From Pteria penguin (Eukaryota > Mollusca > Bivalvia > Pterioida > Pteriidae), in the NCBI GenBank assembly GCA_035048485.1, contig CM068586.1:30687349-30751348 (forward strand): DNA of 64,000 bases, read 5' to 3'. A model generated the notes under the pieces. That model had not been told where the DNA came from and ran no database searches. It saw only the letters and a program-made list of their open reading frames with translations. How positions within the stretch are numbered: the first letter of the stretch is position 1; every line of letters starts with the position of its first letter. Positions 56,557-64,000 of this stretch are shown piece after piece. The translations under genes and the position numbers were made by a program.

Positions 56557-56903
56557 GGGAGCAGTAATCAGAGTGACCTAAATATATTTGGTGACCGTTG
56601 TTATTTTAATTGACTATCATATGTCGGTACCAGATCTGTATTACAATGGTATACTTTAGAATTCCTTTTGTGTGTTTATGTTTGAATTCTCTGTATGTCC
56701 GTAGAACATTTTCCCAAACAACTAAATCAAACGTCTTCTTTCCTTTCGTTTATAGTGTTTGAACCATACCAAGTATTTCCTGTAACCCTATAAAGGAATA
56801 CAATGTATTGAATGGACGGAGAATGCGAGGAATGCACGTGAAATATATAAACTGTGTTATTAGCAGTAGCAACGTTCGAACGTATGACATACAAATTGGT
56901 AAA

Positions 56904-57167
56904 GCCGGCGTGGCCTAGTGGTATCGCACTCGCCTCCTGATCGAGAGGCCGGGGTTCGAGTCCCGCTCTGGTCATGCCGGTGTCCTGTCTTTCTGATGAG
57001 ACAGTAAGCCCCGTGTCGTGGTATGCATGGCACGTTAAAGATCCATCACTGCTTCGGGTGGGTCCGCTGCAAAGGTCAAAATTTGTATGCCCCGCATCAG
57101 GCAGATGCCGTCACCATATACGTGAAATATTCGTGGTGTGACGTTAAACAAACATCAATCAATCAAT
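56904..57167 (+). repeat. tRNA-derived SINE, subfamily 2
   Basis: GCCGGCGTGGCCTAGTGGTA head, loop CTCCTGA, GGTTCGAGTCCCGC B-box region. The body has CACTGCTTCGGGTGGGTCCG and CATCAGGCAGATGCCGTCAC, then an (ATCA)n tail. Flanks AATTGGTAAAGC and AATTTGGCAAAGC suggest an imperfect duplication that overlaps the head start. Confidence 0.93.
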
Positions 57168-57474
57168 ATAATTTGGCAAAGCTGTATAACACCATTTTTG
57201 TTAACGTGAAAAGAGGTCGAAAGGACTATTTCAGTACAGGCGACAGGTTATGGGTGCTCTCTTCGAGTTAACGAGGCTAGGAATCCACATTAACGCTATT
57301 CATTACTGCATGCATTCTGCTCATTTGTGTTTTCGTATACTCACATCGTTCGATGCCATGATACAAATTAAATAAACAAGTTAGATGGATCTAATTGACT
57401 TCACGGGAATGTCTTTTTATATGCATTAATTACATGTAATGTTAAATGACATTCCTCATTATTATATAACAAAC

Positions 57475-57753
57475 GTCATTGATTGATTGATTGATTAATT
57501 GATTGATTGATTATTGTTTTACATCACTCCACTGTTATTTCACGTATACGGTGACAAGAAATTTAGACGGTATACGGTGCATAGAAATTTAGACTTTTGC
57601 AACGGACCCATCCAAAGCAGCGAGAGATCTTTTAAAACCTCGGTTTTTACTGTCTCGTCCGAAAGACAGAACACCGATGTGCCCAGGGTGGGAATCTAAC
57701 CCGGGAACTCTAGGCCACGAGCCGAGCACCTCATCAACTCTGCTACACCGGCT
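57475..57753 (-). repeat. tRNA-derived SINE, subfamily 1, rearranged body
   Basis: The minus-strand head starts AAGCCGGTGTAGCAGAGTTG with loop CTCGTGG. Part of the body is duplicated (two AAATTTCT...CCGTATAC-like stretches) and part is deleted after the CTCG region. TATAACAAAC at 57465-57474 and 57754-57763 is a 10-bp target-site duplication. Confidence 0.9.
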
Positions 57754-57939
57754 TATAACAAACAGGAAAGCAGATTATATACCAGATGTCATTGCCGCGT
57801 AGACATGTAAGAAAGTATTCATGAAAAAGCTCTTTTTCAGTTGATGCTACATACATGAAATACATGTATCTAGTTTTGGTATTATATTATTATCATTATT
57901 TGTCTTAATAAGCTATAATCTATATTACCATTTTAAACA

Positions 57940-57945
57940 ACAACA

Positions 57946-58008
<63 letters not shown>

Positions 58009-58070
58009 ATTATTATTATTATTTCTACTACTACTACTACTATTATTATTATTATTATTATTAACATTAT
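57940..58070. repeat. (TTA)n with (CTA)n microsatellite
   Basis: A near-perfect triplet run with a short CTA block at 58025-58042. Confidence 0.95.
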
Positions 58071-58099
58071 TACTATTTTTATCATTACTCATTTTGGTC

Positions 58100-59967
58100 C
58101 ATAAAAATTCTAGTCACATTATTGATAAACTTAATTCTAGAAATTATCAAGCAATTGAAATTTCAGGTTTTGATTTTTCTACCTTATATACAATAAGGGT
58201 TTAGACCTATTTAATATTTCTAATATCTTTCGTGAGTCAAATCCAAAATTTCTCAGTATTTCGAGAATCCTGAACCACCAATGGTCAGTACAAAAACCTA
58301 TGAGAAACCTTATAAATAATTACAATGCAGTCACATCTAATCCTGATACGCTTGATACTATTCCATCCTCCTATTCATACAACAACTCTAAATTCATTTA
58401 TCAGCCTCCGGGTCATACTATTACAGGTGATCTTATCGTATTTGTAACAAATAACTACGTTCACTTTTTAATAATAGGCCAACGTACAGGTTTCCTTCCA
58501 GGATAGATTTTACAAAATGCCGAGATATTGTTGAAGAAGCACTAAACGCTTATTGTAAACGATGGTGTTAAAAAAGGTAAAATCACATGCCTTGAATGAC
58601 TGAAAAAGTGAAATCATAAATGTTATCTGTTTTCGCATCGATAATTTTACTATTAAAATCCCATTATATACCAGTCCAGTCTATGAATAGATAATGACTG
58701 ATTTACATAATACTTATGTCTTCGTACCTGCTGTCTTAATTCTTAGAACTGAATTGAAATCTCTACTACGTATGTTGAAAATCCCGACCCTATCTGACCA
58801 TTGTAAAGCTATATGTTACTTCAATTCAAGCATTGATAAAAACGATTTTTCCAACAATGTATTGGTTTCCCAAATTACACAAAAAATCCGTATAAATCAC
58901 GTTTTATATTAAATTCTAGTTAATGACATTGCTCCACAACTCTTATTTCTAAACATATTACTTCCACTCTTACTGCAGTTAAAGACCATGTTATCAAGTA
59001 TTGTAATGCTGTATTTAGCAATAGTAACGTCAATTACCTTTTGGTCTATCAAAAATTCTAACGAAGTCATTGAAAATTCCGCTTGAGAAAATTATGAAGC
59101 AAATAAGGTTTCTTCTTTTGAGTTTTCGACAGTATATACTTCTCTACCATAAAGATATTTCTCAAACAAACAATATTGGACTTGTACTCCCCGTATAGCA
59201 GATTTATTTTTATACTGTTATGAGAAAGACTTTATGCTTTCTATTCAACCTTCTTACCGTTTCGACCTTATTGATAAGTTCAATGACACCTCTAAACATT
59301 TTGATGATATTTTATCTATCAATAGCCTTGAGTTTGAAAACTATAGTACTGACATTTATCCACCTGAACCTCAATTAAACAAAGCCAATACTTCCGATCA
59401 GGAAACACCTCTCTTGGACTTAAAGATTAAAATTATTAACAACAATGTTCATACAAAAATATATGATAAACTTGACGACTTTGGATTTCCAGTTGTAAAT
59501 TTCCCTTATCTTGATGGTGATGTCTCCAACTTCCAATCATATGGTATTTATATAAGTCGGTCCCCTAGAGCCTGCATTAAGATTTGATTTTCACGCAAAA
59601 AATTCTCATATGACTTTAAAACGTCTTACTCAGGGTTAAAGATATAAACTTCGAAAAACTTTTGGTAAATTTTACAGATCTCAATCGGACATTTTATTTC
59701 AATTCGGAAATTCGACTTTTCAACAATTCAGTGGAATTTCTCATCCCAATTTCTACGATGATCTAGTGTACAAACTAAGGACGGTCAAAGGTTCCGAAAA
59801 TTTCATATCGGTGGGTTCTAAAATTATTAAACGCCTCCGACATCGACAATACGATCCTGAGATCATCGCTAAGACCATAGTTCTTGTATTGGGTCCCGCT
59901 ACAACCCAGCACAGACTTTTACTTGACCTTTGCACGCTCACTAACAGGGCGATGGGGACTCTATGAC
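58100..59967 (+). pseudogene. PLE-B3 element, decayed, with permuted start
   Basis: It begins with a motif A segment (VIDKLNSRNYQAIEISGFDF, STLYT) at 58115-58190. Sequence of the N-terminal domain follows (NHQWSVQKPMRNLINNYNAV, QPPGHTITGDLIV), which normally precedes motif A. From 59234 the palm reads RFDLIDKFNDTSKHFDDILS (YLDD is HFDD), NPPEP-like YPPEPQLNKANT, LLDLKIKIINN and DFGFPVVNFPYLDGDV. The end at 59766-59966 gives YKLRTVKGSENF, RLRHRQYDPEI and LTNRAMGTL before TGA. Many slips; inactive. Confidence 0.8.
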
Positions 59968-60289
59968 GGACCTAATACAGTCTAAAAGCATTGCACTTCT
60001 AATAACTCTTGATTTTTTCAGATAAACAATATAAATCTTACTGATATATGACTTTTAATGAGATTTGTACTGCCATCACTTTTCAAATGGACAATATATA
60101 ATGTTATCGTGGACCTTGACGAACTCAGACCAAATATTCAATACTTTGAACTATGCAATCATAAGTAATACAAGTTTTTAGTTTTCAGTTTTATTGGCAA
60201 TAATAATGGCCGCAGTGGATTTTTCAACCAACATTATAATACATGTAATTGCAATTCGTCATAATGCATTACCATTATACATTGTCATA

Positions 60290-60545
60290 AGTGAAAGCCC
60301 ATTGTCCAATTGACAAGGGCAAACAACATGGATGGTAGAAAATTTACCATGTAAAACATTATTCACTATCATAGCAAGTCTATACATAGACAAAAACAAT
60401 TCAATATGTAACCTCGAATGCATCATAATATATTGATATAGCATTAACATTACACATTAAGTGGATGCCAATTGACAAGGACAAACCACAAAGATGGTAG
60501 AAATCTACCTAACAACATTATTCATATCATACAAAGTCTATATTA
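60290..60545 (+). repeat. two diverged tandem copies, spaced about 165 bp
   Basis: CCAATTGACAAGGGCAAAC...GATGGTAGAAAATTTACC...ACATTATTCA at 60309 recurs as CCAATTGACAAGGACAAACC...GATGGTAGAAATCTACC...ACATTATTCA at 60468. Confidence 0.7.
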
Positions 60546-61940
60546 TAGAATATGTTGATTGGTTTATGGCCACATGATCTTTGATCACGCCAACTTCCCC
60601 AGTTGGTGAAACCACTCAAATATTGTAATAGGCAGGTTTACCACTGCGGCTCTAATCAACACGTTAAGTACGTCTACTAACCAGAATATGGGTATGAAAG
60701 AGACTATTAGTCCCGCTATAACCTAATATGGGAAAAGGCAGTCTTTTGCAGACAAATGGACACCATCAGGGTCAAAAAAGGTCAGTGGTAATAGATGCGA
60801 GCTGATGGTGCTACAAAATATATCCTGAGGGAATTGAGGTAGCATGCCTATTCAGGCTATTGAACCTCCACTGAGTGTTTTACAACTGAAAAACTACCAG
60901 GGTCTTCATATCCATATTTAGGCGAGGGAGAGCATAAGACCAAATTAGCAAAGCATAGGAATAAGTTTCATGCAGGTATTCATATAAGCAAGTAATATTC
61001 CGATGAAGTTACTTTATGCGAGTGTTACCTAGATCACTCATTCATTGACACCACAGTGAATAATAATGCAGTCAGATGTGCTGCTTAAGTTACCCAAATG
61101 TTGAAGATGACTTCTCGAAATGATGAGGGTCTGACCACTATATCTGATTTTCATTTGAAGCTAACTGAAGTCATGTAGGAGTGAGCAGTAGCTGCTGAAA
61201 ATGCCTGCAGGACACAGGTATATATACCGTGCATGTACCGTGGACACTGGATTTGGGCGTGTAAAGCCGCGGACACGCGTGGACACTGTCCCTGTATATC
61301 GGCCATATTGACCGCGTATATAGGTGGTCATTTACCTGTGTCCGCGCCGTCAGACGGTCAAACGTGGACACCAAATATGTCCCGGTAAATGGGTATGATA
61401 GTGCTAAAAATGCAGCGACCTTATGATGATGCGTATTGTGTTTGTTCAGTGAAGCATGAAAAATAACAAAATTAGACTTAAAGATATCTTGATTAATAAT
61501 CATTTAACATCTTTTTAAATCTCATCTGCTTGATTACACAATGAACGTTTGAAATGTATCTTAAAATAATATGCTATTCTAAATATTTTTAAAACTAGAA
61601 CGCATTTTTAATATAAAAATTGAAAATATAGTGCGCACCTGGAGCACGGATGTATATAAGGTTTTAGATATATACGTCCCTGTCTGGACGTATAACTACG
61701 TTATATACTTTATTTATACCCGTATATCTACTTGTCGTAAAAGTGCATTAATGGTATTTGAATGAAATCGGAAAGACAAGCTGATTGGTCATTGTACAGA
61801 TACTTGTATAAGTGTGATCTAAAAGAGAAAACTGAAGACATCTGACAAAGCTGTATGACAAAAGTCACCAAGGACATGCACACAAAAAATGAATTATTAT
61901 TCCGAGAGTGTGCCGAGTGTCTTTGTAATACCTATTTCGG
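60546..61940. other. no recognised gene
   Basis: 61200-61400 is richer in GC, with repeated GTGGACAC and GTATAT words (GTGGACACTGGATTTGGGCG and similar). 61826-61886 matches 31506-31571. Confidence 0.4.
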
Positions 61941-62109
61941 TTGGTTGGTTGATTGGTCTTTTACGTCGCTTTCAACAACATTTCAGTTATATCGCGACAT
62001 GGAAGCAGGAGGTTACCAACCTCTTAAACATAGTGGTGCAACCCGGGAATCGAACCTGGATCGTCGGCGCCGGAAGCCAAGCGCTTAACCACTACACCAC
62101 GCCTGCCCC
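61941..62109 (-). repeat. second tRNA-derived SINE family, with 12-bp target-site duplication
   Basis: The minus-strand head reads GGGGCAGGCGTGGTGTAGTG, TTAAGCGCTTGGCTTCCGG and GGTTCGATTCCCGGG, tRNA-like with A and B boxes. The body (CTTCCATGTCGCGATATAAC, GTTGAAAGCGACGTAAAAG) is unrelated to the other SINEs and ends CCAATCAACCAACCAACC. TACCTATTTCGG flanks it at 61929-61940 and 62110-62121. A functional tRNA gene is unlikely because the copy has the tail and duplication of a retroposon. Confidence 0.9.
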
Positions 62110-62459
62110 TACCTATTTCGGACTCTTTATTAAAGAAAGCAATGATCCGAATTGAAAAGCGCATTTACTACTTGTGGGTTCAGTACAGTAAAGCCGACTT
62201 AAAAATCAAATAAATTCATATTACATGTGATATGATATTCATTATTGATTGCTCTGATAAACATATTCAGATTTTGAAATATTACATGTGATTACGATGA
62301 AATACACGATTGATTAATTCTGGTAGATATTAATACATATGGACATTGATCTTCATTCTATTTTATTCATTATTATTTTCTTTGGATTGTTTTCTTCATT
62401 TTTTATGTATTCTTTTTTCTTCCTGGTGAAGTGCAGGCAAACTTTTGAAAAATATTTAT

Positions 62460-62900
62460 AATCTCAGGACAAAAGACAAAGCATGTGCACTTGAGTCGCA
62501 AGGGAAACCAGAGTGTCGGCCGTTTTCTTACCTAAACAGTGAAGAAAAGTATCTTTAAGAACCCCACACCCTTTTATTTTCTTATCTTCTTACATACTCC
62601 TGCCAGATATAGGGCCGTATGTATCTTATGATTTCATCGGATACGATCGTCTAATTCCGTGTATTAATCAGTGTCATAAGTCAAACCCTTATTCGCTACT
62701 AGGGCGAAGTAAAACAATAGACCTCACACAACACGCGTGCTCCAGTCGTAAGGTTACCTGGACTAAGTGCCGTTTGACCTAAACAGAGAGGAAAAGCCCC
62801 CCACCCCCTTTTTAATTGTTTTGTCTCGTTACACATTCTCTCCCAATACGATCGTATCTATTTTTGTATTAATTTCACGGATACGATCATGCAATTATAT
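62460..62900 (+). repeat. diverged tandem duplication, about 235 bp
   Basis: GAGTCGCAAGGGAAACC...ACCTAAACAGTGAAGAAAAG...CCCCACACCCTTTTA...GGATACGATCGTC is echoed by CAGTCGTAAGGTTACC...ACCTAAACAGAGAGGAAAAG...CCCCACCCCCTTTTT...GGATACGATCATG. Confidence 0.65.
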
Positions 62901-63720
62901 ATAAAAGATGATGACCCGACTGAAAACTGAATCTTGCATGTTTTACAATAATACATACACAAATATATATTTTGGTTGTATTGAAAAAGTTTAAAATACG
63001 TTTGCAAACGATATCTCGTGCAGAGAGAGAGGGGGGGGGGGGGTTGTGACGTGTCGTTACTTTAACTCGGTCGTTAGGTGGCGTCGATCTTTCATTTAAA
63101 TTTATTGCCTGTAGGCTTACAGCACAATGCTTAGACTTGCAATAGGGAAATCACCCATTGTATTGGCGAATAAGATATTTGACTGAAACATCGTACAATT
63201 CTTCATTATCAACAAGTACAAATGAAAGGAGGGGGGTGGTATTCAGTTTTGGGTTTTCTCTCTTTGCCGGAGATATGGTTCTTAGATTTTGCTGTTGAGG
63301 GGGAGTAATAAATCACTAGAAATCTGATAATAATTAATTTTCAAATATAAAATAGTAATGCTAGTACACAATTTAATAATACACATCCACATATAACGAT
63401 AGAATACATGTATATGCATTGGTATGTACATGTACAACAGTCTTCACACTAGAGATTTTCACACCTCTGTGGCTCAAATTAAGAAAAAGTTGGTTCACAC
63501 ATGAATGATTAGACGTTTTCCACAACAGGGAACACCTTGGATGCTTTCAACTAAGAGTGATTTAAAAACATTGTGATTTTTTTTTATTTATTTATTTTTT
63601 CTTTAATCAAAAACTCCTTAAATAAAACGTGTTTTCTGATTTTTAGCAAAACACCCGAGTCTGGCACCATAAACTTAGAAAATCATTTCAATTATTTCAG
63701 TTTAATTTATTCCATTATCA

Positions 63721-63755
63721 CAAGGACTTATAAACAATTTGTTTATAAGTCCTTG
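63721..63755. repeat. perfect 35-bp palindrome between 7-bp direct repeats
   Basis: CAAGGACTTATAAACAA, one T, then its exact reverse complement TTGTTTATAAGTCCTTG. ATTATCA stands on both sides (63714-63720 and 63756-63762), as a target-site duplication would. Confidence 0.9.
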
Positions 63756-64000
63756 ATTATCAAACATTCAAATAAATTGTCATACTGAATGGGTTTATTC
63801 TATTTATGGATAGAATAAAACTAAAAAAAATCCTAATCCCAGTTAAAAATTCATTGCTGAACAAAAAAATATGACTTAAATATTTTCTCTATTTATGGCA
63901 CCGGACCCTGGATTTTCTTAAATGATGTAAAAATTCCCATGTAAACAGGCACTGCTGTACTCCTATATTCCCTCACTTGAATGACCTACCTAGTTATAAA

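Larger units (their letters stand above)
62122..64000. other. mostly unassigned AT-rich end of the window
   Basis: Contains the duplication at 62460-62900, a G-run near 63031-63043 and the palindrome at 63721-63755. No gene was recognised. Confidence 0.45.

Noticed and set aside
62030..62109. Functional tRNA gene (minus strand)
   Set aside because: It is the head of a second SINE family with a 12-bp duplication at its outer edges.

Overview
This window looks like nuclear DNA of an animal, most likely a lophotrochozoan and by inference a bivalve mollusc. It is AT-rich. It holds one interrupted neuropeptide-type receptor gene with consensus splice sites, many tRNA-derived SINEs, Penelope-like (PLE) reverse transcriptase copies, a DIRS-type element, an R2-clade LINE and several satellites. 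The bivalve assignment rests on remembered resemblance of the SINE and PLE 3' tails to bivalve repeats, not on a search.

The only convincing host gene is on the plus strand: a rhodopsin-class G-protein-coupled receptor. One exon (12067-12184) encodes TM3 and the DRF version of the DRY motif. The terminal exon (36358-37138) encodes TM4-TM7, NPIIY and the cytoplasmic tail. The two exons join in frame across a 24-kb intron packed with mobile elements. Exons for the N-terminus, TM1 and TM2 are not visible and probably lie before position 1.

Most of the rest is mobile DNA. PLE family A (RT motif YIDD) occurs at 318-3195, 12504-14195, 18146-19458, 26330-26960 (-), 34945-35903 (-), 37576-37985, 38655-38850, 42885-43708 (-) and 49959-52688. 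PLE family B (YLDD) occurs at 1374-2140, 2582-3040, 27987-29676 (-), 49401-52957 (-, split), 53440-54960 (-), 55891-55930 and 58100-59967. The best copy is the family A element at 49959-52688. It sits inside a family B copy, which fixes both its ends. It encodes about 800 residues without a recognisable GIY-YIG endonuclease, and it is dead: a frameshift, one TGA, and YIDD changed to YIYD.

Other elements are an R2-superfamily LINE at 5553-9195 (-) with 124-bp direct repeats at both ends, a DIRS-like tyrosine-recombinase retrotransposon at 39121-42330, a second YR-retrotransposon RT fragment at 30661-31545 (-), and nine SINE copies or fragments, several with clear target-site duplications.

Tandem and inverted repeats are frequent: a 1.7-kb minisatellite (15112-16821), a 49-bp minisatellite (56116-56556), five tandem 29-bp hairpin units (43709-43849), an array of GTTCGAAC palindromes (38966-39106), a 109-bp foldback (53056-53164) and a perfect 35-bp palindrome (63721-63755). 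I found no clear new multi-gene system. The strongest leads are the recurrent PLE-A 3' tail module, the structured ends of the R2-like element, the nested insertions and the palindromic arrays.
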